64,000 nucleotides of DNA, taken from assembly GCA_003290165.1 (NCBI GenBank), contig QNQO01000200.1:1-64000 (forward strand), read 5' to 3'. Positions 1 through 10,332 of this stretch are shown in pieces (position 1 is the stretch's first letter; every line of letters starts with the position of its first letter). Below the pieces are notes generated by a model, which saw only the letters and a program-made list of their open reading frames with translations, had not been told where the DNA came from and searched no databases. The translations under genes were made by a program, and so were the position numbers. This DNA comes from Berberis thunbergii (taxonomy: Eukaryota > Streptophyta > Magnoliopsida > Ranunculales > Berberidaceae).

Positions 1-1234
1 ATTTTAGATATATATTGTTTAAGAAGGGTATTAACTGAAACAGAGCATAAGGAAAACTTAGGTAATGCACCTAAATCAAATCCCATCCAAGAAGAACAAA
101 TCATCAATGTGTCTTAATACAAGGACAGATACCACATCACATGCCATTGAATGACTGACAAACTGGCTAATATACATCATCAAATAGCTCTCGAGATGGC
201 TCCTTGCTACACATGTTTAAATTTTGGGATGAACTGATATTTTTAAGGGTGATTTCTTCACCCAAAGAATCACTGCCAACAAAAATCAAAATATAATGTG
301 TGAACTGTTGAACTTGTTCCCTCCCATTCTAGAGTGAGTAAAATTTTGGTAAGTAGCATTTAGATCTCTCTGAAAATCATAAAATCTATGGTTCAATGGT
401 AACTGTGCCATGTCAATCCATCATCTCTGATTTAGAGTAAACCAGATAAAAGCGTTGAAACAATATCGAGATCATGAAAGTCAACAAAATCAATGCACCA
501 AATAAGCAAATTGAAGGACCACCATACACCAGCTCAACAATGAAGTAGTAGTTAATGAAAATATCTCTTCAAATATGGAGCACAACTGTAGTGTTTAAAA
601 ATGGGGGATAAAATCAAGGATAGTACCTAGTCAGTTATATGAAAATTATGGGTGGGTTACAACCCCATCAGTATTGAGATACAATCCAACATAGTGGCAT
701 CCCAGCCTGGGACATACCTATCGATCTTGAAGTACCTTCACAAGAAATCTCTGACCCCTTGTATGTTTATAGTTCTTTAATTTCCTTGTTTAATTGACAT
801 TTTTTCGATAAATGGTGTGATTGAATCAATCTAGGTCTCAAATCCTACATTCTCATGGATGATCAGGGTGGACAATTATTGCCCCGACAAATAACCCCAC
901 TCCCCCCTCGACAATTATTGCCCCGACAAATACCCCAGTCCCCCTCGACAATTATTTCGAAGAATGATTGATCAACCATCTTCAAGGTAAACTTCCATAT
1001 CAAAATTTGATGGATAAAGTGGATTTACGAAGAATGGACTTAATCTAGAGTAGACCATAGCTATTCCCCCAAAGATATTGCCTATACTTATCCATCAAAT
1101 CCACCAATTCAAGAAACACTTGAAATAAAAATTAGAACTTGAAATGAAACTATCAATACAAAACAAACTAAACAGCAAAACACACATGAAATCTTCATTC
1201 ATCACAGCAACAAAACAGAGTATGTACAATATAC
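1..1234. other. Non-genic DNA, probably intronic/captured sequence left of helicase fragment
   Basis: I recognise no gene here. The part next to 1234 on the minus strand reads as intron sequence after the splice donor of the helicase fragment. No second helicase exon could be found, and no CACTA-type left end is visible, so the element ending at 2281 may begin outside the window. Confidence 0.4.
871..955. repeat. Short tandem direct repeat, about 38 bp x 2.2
   Basis: The unit starting GACAATTATTGCCCCGACAA occurs at 871 and again at 910, and a third copy begins at 947 and then breaks off. The unit is C-rich at its end (CCCCACTCCCCCCTC). No function is suggested. Confidence 0.7.
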
Positions 1235-1704
1235 CTGCACCAGTACGAGTCTGCCGACCAATCGAGACCATCAGAATGGTATCAAGGTCATAGCTTGAAT
1301 GGGGAAACAAGCCTCAATCCCATTAGCCTTCAACTTTTCCCTCAAAAGCTTTAGAAATCCTAAACCTCGAAAGTTCGCATTCGAATCCTCTTTTACAGCA
1401 GGAGCAGCAACACCTCTCCATTCTCCAGCAACTTCTGCTTCTTGACAGACTCCCCACCAACTCAGTCTCAGTCTCCTCAGCGCTCCTCTTCTTCTTCTTC
1501 GACTTCTTCAGCTGCGCAGAGTCATCGCTGCTTGGTTCCTCCACTTTGGGGCTCTTCTTCTCATTGCTCTTCTTCCTTGTCCGTCGATGTTGTTATCTCC
1601 ATGGCGGCGGCGTCGCTTGTCTGCTTCTTGTCTTTCGAAGATTTCTTCTTGTCTTTGGGTTGCTCTTCGAAGATCATTGAATCAGTGATTGGGATTGAAG
1701 GCAT
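1235..1704 (-). pseudogene. 5' fragment of a DEAD-box RNA helicase (RH7/PRH75-like)
   Basis: The minus strand begins MPSIPITDSM with a lysine-rich run (KDKKKSSKDKK), then, after a frame change, an acidic/serine stretch and KKSKKKKRSAEE. This is the usual N-terminal tail of nucleolar RH7-type helicases. Near 1300, in a third frame, it reads REKLKANGIEACFPIQAMT, the Q-motif region, followed by degenerate remains of the Walker A approach (IGRQTRTGAG). A good splice donor (CAG/GTATAT) follows at 1235/1234. The normal protein is over 600 residues; only the first exon is here, broken by at least two frameshifts and a stop. An AACCCTAA-rich leader lies upstream at about 1705-1865, so promoter and 5' UTR came along. 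It sits just inside a CACTA terminus, which suggests capture by that transposon (inference). Confidence 0.72.
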
Positions 1705-1889
1705 TGGATTGATAAAATTAGGGTTGGGGGAAGATATTAGGGTTTCTAAGTTGTTGTTCGTTCCTCTAATTCTACTTCTACTGCTAATGGAGATGCGGCT
1801 CTGAGTTGCAGTTTAGCAGAGAAGAGAAGAGAACGAAAGAGAGATATTTAGGGGGTTAGGGTTTGGCTTTTATACAACTTTAGGAGGTG

Positions 1890-2281
1890 GACGTGCTCTA
1901 TATAAGACAGCGCTATAGTAGTGATACTTTATTTTTATTTTTTTTTTATTGCTAGACTAAGATAGCGCTATATAAGCGCTTTAGTAGTGATATAATAGGA
2001 TAGCGCTTTGGAAGCGCTATCCTAAATGTAAGTAGCATAGCGCTTCGGAAGCGCTATGGTAGCTTTGGTAACGTTTTTCTCATAGGTTTTTTAAAGCGCT
2101 ATCTAAGACATAACTAAGATAGCGCTTAACTGAAAAAAAAAAATTTAAGCGCTATTGTAGTGTTTATTTTTTTTTTGATTTTTTTTTAAAGACAAATAAG
2201 CGCTATCCTAGTGCCCACTTGGATAGCTCTTTAAAAAAGCGCTATCTAAGTGGCGTTACCTAGCTAATATTTGTAGTAGTG
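1890..2281. mobile_element. CACTA (En/Spm) element: right terminal and subterminal repeats
   Basis: The stretch ends in ...TTTGTAGTAGTG at 2281; read from the other strand it starts CACTACTACAAA, the standard plant CACTA terminus. Inside are 12 exact copies of the palindrome AGCGCT (1909, 1964, 1975, 2002, 2013, 2039, 2050, 2095, 2121, 2148, 2199, 2238), mostly as AAGCGCTAT. That is the arrangement expected of transposase-binding subterminal repeats. The flank after 2281 (AGTATAATTAATG) matches the paralogous sequences at about 26121 and 29870, so this boundary is exact. The left end is not in the window. Whether the element is autonomous is unknown; the only gene content seen is the helicase fragment. 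Confidence 0.8.
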
Positions 2282-2620
2282 AGTATAATTAATGAATATT
2301 GAGAGTGGTTGAGTTTGATTATAAATATTTTAAATTTGGGTAGGCAAGAGTGTAAACAAATGTAATAGTGTTTTCACACTAAATTGGCATGTTGGTTTCA
2401 TTTGTATTATTATAAATAGAGAATGGCATTTTGAGAAATTTTAAAATTTAGTGTTACTAGGCGAGCGTTGGTGTTGTGTTATAGGAGTATATATATAATG
2501 ATCTTTTGTGGAATGAAACATAAACAAAGCATTCGGTACCACCAAACAACTTTCAATTAAGATACATTTTTGGTTGTGAAAAAACAAAATTCTAACTATT
2601 TACTAGTCAAGGGTCACAAA
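2282..2620 (+). repeat. Third copy of the distal end of the large block repeat
   Basis: This stretch, beginning GTATAATTAATGAATATTGAG and containing TATAAATAGAGAATGGC, matches the ends of the two large blocks at about 26121-26460 and 29870-30215. Like the latter it runs on into the upstream flank of a subtilase copy (AAAATTCTAACTA...AGGGTCAC). The CACTA end at 2281 cuts it off on the left. Confidence 0.75.
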
Positions 2621-3098
2621 GCTCATCGTACTCACCAATTTTCGTATACACCCAAATTAGCGTAGCATTATCTCTATTACTAGGATACCTTATCCCCTGA
2701 TCCATAATATTATCATCTAGGTGGTACTGAACCTCACCATGAGGAATTCCTGGCATAATTAGGTCAAATATCAGAGGCACTTGCTGAACCAACGGTCCTG
2801 AATCTATCGTCATGGGCTGGTAGATAATAACAATTATCACACACCCATGCACAATGGTTGCCTCCACACACCACATGCTTATTCCCTAAATATCCTTCAA
2901 TCACCATGATACATGGGAGGTCTATGAGTGAACCACAATGGTGAGGACCCTCTTCAACATAGAGACAAAGGATCACCAGTTGTTTAATAAAGTAAAAGAA
3001 TCAGCTTTAGCTCCCCATCCTCTCGTAAGACTTTATATTATACACAGTTCCAGTGTTTGGCATCGACAGATTGCAGCCCCTTCAAACACTCTTCATTC

Positions 3099-5387
3099 AT
3101 GGCTGCTACATGATATTATTCTTAGTAACATTATCTCAGTCTTGCTCCATCTTGGGCGCTGTCGGACACTTATATTATCCATATGGACTTATCCTTCATG
3201 CCTAAATTCTTCTCCCAGTCATCATAATTTGGTACTCCTCAATTCTTTCTTCTGTGTCTAACGCCCATGTTAGTGAAAAGTACCACCACAACCACTACCA
3301 CCACCTCCTTGAAACTTCTGTATTCTCTTATAGTAATGCAATGCATGGCTTCAGTGCCAGACTTTCGCCTTTGGAGTTGAAAGCAATGAGAATTCACCTT
3401 GGATTATTTCTTCCTTACGTGATGTAGAAGTGACGCTTGATACTAGTCATTCATTTGAGTTTCCTAGGACTCAATGATAACTCTGGTGGCATGGCCAGCC
3501 TTCTAATTATGGCAGTGATGCCATAATTGGACTGGTTGACACTGGAGTTTGGCCAGAGAACGATAGCTACAAAGATGATGGCATGACTGAAGTCCCTGCA
3601 AGATGGAAAGGACAGTGTGAGGGTGGAACTGCCTTCAATTCATCCATGTGTAACAAGAAGCTTGTGGGGAGCTAGGGTACTTCAGCAAGGGTCTAGTTGC
3701 TCACGTGCCTAATGTGGACTATAGAAATGAATTCCACACGGGACACTGATGGTCATGGGAACTCCATACTTCATCAACCGCAGCTGGTATTACGTAGCAG
3801 AAGGATCTTACTTCGGTTATGGGCACAGGTACCACAAGAGGCATGGCGCCAACGAGCACGAGTGGCTATGATAAGGCCCTCTGGGAGGGCAGGGTCTTAC
3901 ACATCCGATATCGTGGCAGCAATAGACGAAGCAATCTCTGATGGAGTGGACGTCATGTCGTTGTCCCTAGCCTTGACCGAGTTCAACTGTATGAGGACCC
4001 TGTTGCCATAGCCCACTTTTTGCAGCAATGGAGAGGGATCTTTGTTGTTACTTCGGCAGGAAATGAAGGTCCCTTGGTCAGGCCTCCTCCATAACGGAAC
4101 ACCATGGACACTAACTGTTGGTGCGGGGTATATCGACCGTGATTTTGGGGGGAATTGTTTCTTTAGGCAATGGAGATTCAATTGTTGGTACCGTCTCTGT
4201 ATCCCAGAAAGTCATTTTCTAGCCCAAATTCCTCCTTGTCTCATGACAGCTGCAGAACGCTAAGATCTAATGAAGGTAGGAAACAAGATTGCTGTGTGCA
4301 TGGATAGGACGAATCACTAGGAGCACAAGTCGAATATCTACTCAACGCAACGTAGCCGGAAGGTGTCTTCCTAACAAATAGCTCTAATGTTGACTTCTTC
4401 ATCCAAACCTCCTATCCGGCAGTTTTTCTAGCATCTCAAGATGGCCAAAGTGTCCTTGACTAATTAAGAAAGACTCGAATCACTCGAGCAATCTTACAAT
4501 TTGAGAGACTAGTATGGGGCATAAAACAAGCTCCTAGTTGTAGCTCATTACAGCTCCTAGAGGCGCCCATCTTTTAGCTGCGAAATATTTCCTGAAACGC
4601 TGACCCTTATTGCTCCCGGAACCTCTAGTATTTGCATCATGGCCTAAAAACCACTCCAGCAACCAATATCGACTCCCATTCACTATTACAAGCAACTTCA
4701 ATCTTATCAGGCACATCGATGTCTACCCCTCATGTGGCAGGGCCTAGCTGCACTTCTTCAAGGGAGCGCACCCTGAATTGGAGCCCTGCTTGCTAATTTC
4801 GCTCTGCTACTGATGACCACAGAGTGATACAATTTGGATAACACATTAGCCCCCTCAAGACCTCGGAGCTGATAAAACGAAATCGCAACTCCTCTAGCCA
4901 TAGGGTCCGGTCATGCCAACCCAAACAAGGCTCTAGACCCAGGACTTATTTATGATGCAAAGCAGACGATTATGTGGAAGTTCCTCTGTTCCATGAACTA
5001 CACCATGAAGCAAATTCAAGCAATTACAAGTCTTCTGGTAAACAACTGCTCGAATGCATCTCCGGAACCAACTACCCCTCCTTCATTGCCCTGTTCAATG
5101 CAAAACCATTCTTCTTCCGCGCGCTGTATGGGAATTTCAAAGAACAGTTACGAATGTGGGGATTGGAGCTTCGACTTATACTGTTGTTGTGACCCCAGTT
5201 GATGGATTCAAGGTGAATGTGGTGCCTAATACATTGTCTTTCAAGGAGAAGAACCAGAAGCTAAGTTACCAAGTTACTCTAGAGAGTGTAGAAGAGATGA
5301 AAGAGGTTGTTCATGGTGCCCTTTAGCTGGGTTGAAGTTGGAGGCAAACATGTGGTGAGGAGCCCCATTGTAGCTACAACACTCTAA
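3099..5387 (+). pseudogene. Subtilisin-like protease pseudogene 1 (full length, many frameshifts)
   Basis: This copy is collinear with the intact gene at 30795-33056 over its whole length, from ATGGCTGC at 3099 to the final ACACTCTAA at 5387. The Asp-region peptide [11 protein letters not shown], the RDTDGHG His region and the TSMSTPHVAG Ser region can all still be found, but in different frames. The lesions are mainly one-base insertions and deletions (for example GTCATGGGAACTCC where the intact gene has GTCATGGAACTC). No open segment exceeds about 100 codons. The flanks (TATA region at about 3030, 3' flank to about 6480) match the intact copy too, so it arose by segmental duplication and not by retroposition. 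It cannot make a protease as written. Confidence 0.92.
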
Positions 5388-5838
5388 GACAGTTCAACCA
5401 TTGTCTAAGCCATTAGGAATAGACTAGAGTCTTATTTATTTGTGCGGCAATAATGAAATCTGATGTACTGATATCACAGATTATCCATCAAAGAAATAAA
5501 CAAGCCTGAAAATTAAATGGTCAATAAAGATGACAAATTTTTGTCTTAAACTCATAATGCAAAATGGAGTTTTTCTTTCTCTTTGTTTTGTTCTTTGGAA
5601 TAAATCTTCTAAGCAACCAAAAGTTTCAGATATACGGTGCATCCAGGTAACTTTACTTTTTTATATTGGTAGTTTTTGCTCATGTGGTTTGGTAACTTTG
5701 TATATCGTCTTAGTGTAATAAATTTATGTGTATCAAGTGCAAAGTTGACAAGTGCTGGACAGTTAAAACTTAGATTGAGGCAACAAAATGATTGAGAAAT
5801 GAACTGAAATAGACATGCCATAGAAGTTTTGCATGTGA
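5388..5838 (+). repeat. Duplicated 3' flank of subtilase block, copy 1
   Basis: Non-coding DNA matching the 3' flanks at 12043-12490 and 33057-33470, including GAAATAAACAAGC (a poly(A)-signal-like AATAAA) and the GCAACCAAAAGTTTCAGATAT segment. No gene is seen. Confidence 0.8.
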
Positions 5839-5841
5839 AGG

Positions 5842-6149
5842 CACTACACCAAATTGGACTTTTGTAACAACTCTAAAAACAATATCACTTTTGAGATGTT
5901 ACAATTCACAAACAATTTCAAATCAAAACTAAATTTAGTTAAAAAATGAAAAACAGTAACACAAAAAAAATGATACTATAAGTTGGATCACCATGAATAG
6001 TATCACTTTTATAATCATACTCTCATGGTGATACTATTATTGTATCATTTTGTTTGTGAAAATGTGTAAAGTTGTTAAGTGAATTGTTACACTTCAAAAA
6101 AGTGATACTGTTTTAGGGAATGTTACAAAAATGCCAATATGGTGTAGTG
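5842..6149. mobile_element. Non-autonomous CACTA MITE with 3-bp TSD
   Basis: The element begins CACTACACCAAATTGG and ends CCAATATGGTGTAGTG, near-perfect inverted termini. It is flanked by AGG on both sides (5839-5841 and 6150-6152). The sister flanks at about 12485 and 33465 read uninterrupted GTGAAGGGATTTT, the pre-insertion site. It is 308 bp, AT-rich, with no coding potential. Confidence 0.9.
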
Positions 6150-7148
6150 AGGGATTTTTTTTTTCTCTTTTTCATGGAAGTCAAGCAAAACATTTGCTCA
6201 TTTAGATGTGCATTGTGTTTTGCGATTGGAATCTCTCAAAAGTAGGAGTTTGAATTATAATATGAAAGATTAATTTCCAAGAGAACGTAAACAAAAAAGG
6301 GCAATTTGAATCCATTTGTCTCATTTGTTACCTGCAATCTCAGTATCTGGTCCTGTCTGGGTCTTTTGATTAATGGAATTTGAACTGTAGCTCTGAATCT
6401 TCTCTTTGGAATCTTTGAGTAGTCTACAAGTGTAGTCTACGTATGATTTTGGGTTGTAAATTATTTTCATGTGAATAAGTTTTACAGTAAGTAAATTCTT
6501 GAGGTTTTGAAGCTTGAACCATAGTACAAGAAGTCTTTGGCATGGCGTCTACTCGGGTCGAATCTAAGGGTTTTTTTTTTTTGGAAATTGAGCTGCGTTT
6601 TAAGGACCCCTAAACCTTTATATAAATGAAACAAAAATAAAAGCAAATACTGAAACAAAGTCTCACATGAGACAGGATTCACCAAAACAAGCCTAGACTA
6701 TAACAAACTCAGCCTTTGTACCTTTTGTTTGCTTTTTTAGATATTGGATTTCCAAGGGACAGAGGCTAAAATCTTTGGTGTGGGTATTAGAGAACGTCTT
6801 TGCAGCCGGTTCTGTAAACACATCATCATCACTGGAGAGGCCTGGCTCATGCTCTTCTTCAGGAACTTGACAATTTTTCTGTCTCAATATATTGCATGTG
6901 CGGTTCTTATCTTCTTCCCATACATCTTTTAACCAAATGTAGTCTGCCTTCATTGAATTTTTTGCCACGACTTGCAATAGCTTCTTGCATTGTAGAAGGA
7001 ACTTTGTTTCCCTTTTTGTATTCATTTATCATCGTTAACGCATATTCAATCTCAGGAAGAGTAAGGATACATTTTGCTTTATTCAGTTCTGCTTCGTGAG
7101 TTGTAATCACACTGCGGTGTCTGAATTCTCACATCATTGACATCCTGG

Positions 7149-8486
7149 TAGGGGGTGGGCACGGGACGGGATGGGACGAGATATACCCCATCCGACCTCG
7201 TCCCATCCAAACGGGTTCGGGACGGGACGGGATCAGCGTGCCAATCTTCTTTACTTGCAGTCTGAGTCTGAGCAGTCTGCTGGAACTGCTAAGACTGCAG
7301 TCTGCTGGCCTGGAAGTTGTACCCATCAGAATATGCAAACATAGTGTACATCTTCAATGGTGTAGCGTCCTCCTTGAAGAAAGAAAGGGCAAATGATCCA
7401 TGCATCCATCTTTCCCAGCACTGAGACAGCTGCATCTGCTTCCTATAAAGCCCAGGTAAAAACACTTCCTATCATGAAACCTTTCTTCAAATATAATTTT
7501 CTGGGGATATTTTCATCAGAAAAAGGTAAGACACATTGGCAACATAGTAACTAATCCAAACGATACAATACCACTGTTCACAAACCACCTTGAAATACAT
7601 CCATTTCATTGCTAGGATATGACACCCTTATAAATGTTGAATGTATATAAGCCAACAGTCATATATCCCATTTTTGAACCACGCATGATACACTAACCCT
7701 ATAAACTTGAATCAAGTCAAACAGGAGGCTGTAACTAGCCATTGCTATCATAGGATTAGAAAACTTTGCCTCTGGAAAGTGTCCACGCAATGTTGAATCG
7801 CCTCTGAGAACAACTGTATAACTAATATTCTCAACTGATTTCGCAGCAGCATCTATGTTTCTGCAGATATCTTTCATCAATTCGATAGCCTGTACAAATC
7901 AAACTTTAGCTGGTAATCCATTTCCAAATCAAGCAGAGCATGTGGCCATAGCTTCTATGTTTAATGTTCCCAAGACTAATCTCGTCAAACAGAGGAAAAA
8001 ATAAGATTTTGCAATTCTATTTGTTTGTTGTTGTTATTTACCTTCTCTGAACGCAGTGAACATGAATTAGTTAAAATAAAAAAAAAACAGACAGACCTTT
8101 TGCTGAACTGCTCAATAAGTGACTCAACTTTCCTGCAAACACAGAAAAGTACAATAACTCCGTGAAATGTCTTTCCTGGAAAAAATATACTAAGTCTGGT
8201 TTGTGAGGGATTTCGTCAACATAACAAATTGAAGATGATCCTTCAAACAATAATCGCAGTTCACGAAAATGACAATTCTAAAATAATAATTAAATAAAAA
8301 TATTAATAATTAATATTAATAAATTAGTTAGGGATTGGCGGGATTGAAAATCTTCTTCCCATCCCATCCCATCCCATTCTAGATCGGGACGGGATCGGGA
8401 TGAAATTATTCAATCCCATTAAGACCTGAAAAAATTGGGACGGGACGGGACGTGAATGGGATCGCGGGATGGGATGCCCACCCCTA
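7149..8486. mobile_element. hAT-type non-autonomous transposon carrying host exons (Pack-hAT)
   Basis: The termini are TAGGGGGTGGGCA... and ...TGCCCACCCCTA, with subterminal GGGACGGGA/CGGGATGGGA repeats. An 8-bp TSD, CATCCTGG, is perfect at 7141-7148 and 8487-8494. The paralogous sequence at about 34630 reads GACATCCTGGAG without interruption, which is the empty site. The length is 1,338 bp and there is no transposase. The interior holds exons of a host gene on the minus strand (see 7335-7889). Confidence 0.92.
7335..7889 (-). pseudogene. Captured gene fragment: DUF1537 / ketose-bisphosphate aldolase-type protein, two exons
   Basis: Exon a (7889-7770, minus) follows an acceptor (TTTGTACAG) and encodes AIELMKDICRN...SYTVVLRGDSTLRGHFPE. 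Exon b (7442 down to about 7335) follows TATAG and encodes EADAAVSVLGKMDAWIICPF, then FLQGGRYTIEDVHYV. The VLRGDSTLRGH signature belongs to the four-carbon acid sugar kinase (DUF1537/OtnK-like) domain, which in plants is part of a large protein that also has a class II aldolase domain. The intervening intron starts GC (GAG/GCAAAG) and ends AG, and the exons join in phase as PE-EAD. After YV the frame is lost. The intron shows that the fragment was copied from genomic DNA, not from mRNA. It lies wholly within the hAT termini. Confidence 0.8.
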
Positions 8487-9822
8487 CATCCTGGGAGTTG
8501 TTGTCTTTCTTTGCACCTGAAATATTGACTGTTGGCATGTGTTGACTTCTCCTACTTTATCATCCTCGATTGAGTTGGGCACAATTTCATTTGGGGTACT
8601 TACTTCCATGTTCTTCCACCAATTCGATGTCATTCTTTTCAATTGTCTAGTCTTCTACAACTGATGTTTGATTTTCTTCTGTCACTGCAACATTGATGTC
8701 ATTCACATTATGAGCAAAGCTGTTGAGCATAGCTTTGTCTGCATCCGTCAAATGTGTTAGTTCTTCAGGAGTATATCCACAATTTGAGTCCATCTTCTTG
8801 GCTGAGTTCAACTTTTCTGAACTGATTTCAACTTCAACTATGTTCTTTGCCCCATTAGTATCAACTCCATCATTGTATTCATAAGCCGAGTCCGGAATGA
8901 CTGGAAGATTTGTAGTTTTTGTTGATAGTATTGTTTCTTGTGCTTCTTGTTTTCTGCTCTTTTGAATCCTTCCTGATCAGCATTTCCTGACCCCTCCTTA
9001 CTTGTTTTCCTTCTCCAATAGTTGTTGGGTTGGTACTGACTTCTTCAACTCAGGGTGTTTCACCCAGCATGTTTGATCAGTATGCCTTTGAAGGCCACAT
9101 TGGTTGCAATACAATGGTGGAAAATGATACCTAATACGTTGCCAGAAGCCTAGTAGATCTGGAGCTTGGATCCATATTTTGTCTGGAAGCGATTTTGAAT
9201 CATTCATCCAAACACAAACCTTAGTTACAGATGGTCTTAAGAGGTACCTTGTAAGGTTGTCCATGGCTAGAAATTTACCAATCGATTCTACAGCTACTTT
9301 GAGAAGTTTAGGCTGGAAAAGAATCAGTGGTAATCGAGGGAGTTCGATCCATACCGGTTTGTTGCGGGAGTCTCTCTTACTATCTAAAGAAGAATCCCGT
9401 TTTGAAAGCCTGTAAGGGTACCCTTTGATATTGCATTTCTCTCTTGCCATAGCTTTGATCATTGCTTCTTCAGATTCAAACTTGATTAGAACATGACGAT
9501 AGTCTAAGGCACCAATTGAAAATTCATCGGGAATGCTTCAATACTTAGTCACTGCATCTCTAATGTCACTTAGGTAAGGTATTTTTAAGCAAACTTCATC
9601 ACCAAAGCATATTTCATGTACATCTTGCCTCTTTCAAGATCCAGATTTGATAGAGAAACAGAAGGCTTACCATCAAAAGTCGAATACACACATGGTCTGT
9701 GGGTGGCTCATCAACTTTATTAGGTCTGAACCGTCCCACAACCTACGCAAACGTAGGAGTGTCAGTCGTCTTGCCAACCGCGGCTCCCTCGCTCCCCGGT
9801 GGCCTGTCCGTGGTAGTCATGT

Positions 9823-10332
9823 CAAAGTCTATCGAGTTGTCATCAAATTGATTCGCCCAAAACATATCTACTCGATCAGCAACAGATCGATCAGAGCTCC
9901 CTAACTGGCTGGATCGAGCCGGATCTGTGCAAATTTGAGTCGTAGTCGAAGAAGCCCTCGCCTGCTAATTAAAGAATCGAAGAAGAGAGATCTGAGTTGG
10001 AGTCGAAGAAGCCCTCAATAAAAGTAAAAGAATTCTATCCACATAGGTCTATGAGGTTCCCAATTTTTTTTTCTTTGCCTGTTTGAAGAGGTTCATGATC
10101 CTTTTTTTTCTTTGTGATGATATAATAAATGATGAAGGAGCAAGTTAGTGGTGTAAAACTGAGATAAGGTTCGGGGATCTTCAAAACCACAGCTTGCCTT
10201 TCAAAAAAACAAAAAAAGTACAAGAGTCAGCTTTAGCTCCCATCCTCTCGTAAGACCTTATATATACACAGTTCCAGTGTTTGGCACCGACACATTCTTA
10301 CACATTGCAGCCCCTTCAAACACTCTTCATTC
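9823..10332. other. Intergenic; 5' flank of subtilase pseudogene 2
   Basis: To about 10020 this is LINE 5' leader-like sequence. From about 10021 (AAAAGTAAAAGAATTCTATC) it matches the 5' flank of the intact subtilase at about 30367, including the TATA sequence CTTATATATACACAG near 10258. The tRNA-like insert present at 30403 is absent here. Confidence 0.6.

Larger units (their letters stand above)
6690..9822 (-). pseudogene. LINE ORF1-type pseudogene (DUF4283 + CCHC knuckle), split by a hAT insertion
   Basis: On the minus strand an ORF1-like protein starts near 9822 (MTTTDRPPG..., then TPTFA). It continues through a DUF4283-like segment in the open stretch 9462-8998, with KPVWIELPRLPL and a zinc knuckle CNQCGLQRHTDQTC (CX2CX4HX4C). 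A C-terminal part follows containing EAELNKAKCILTLPEIEYALT and an acidic tail. Stops and frameshifts break all parts. A 1,338 bp hAT element (7149-8486) interrupts it. The same C-terminal region recurs, uninterrupted, at 34165-35100. The family is the nucleic-acid-binding ORF1 of plant L1 LINEs. No ORF2 lies downstream on this strand, so this is a relic. Confidence 0.75.

Noticed and set aside
1442..1804. 120-codon plus-strand open frame, Ser-rich
   Set aside because: Antisense of the helicase fragment's Lys/Glu-rich exon and leader.
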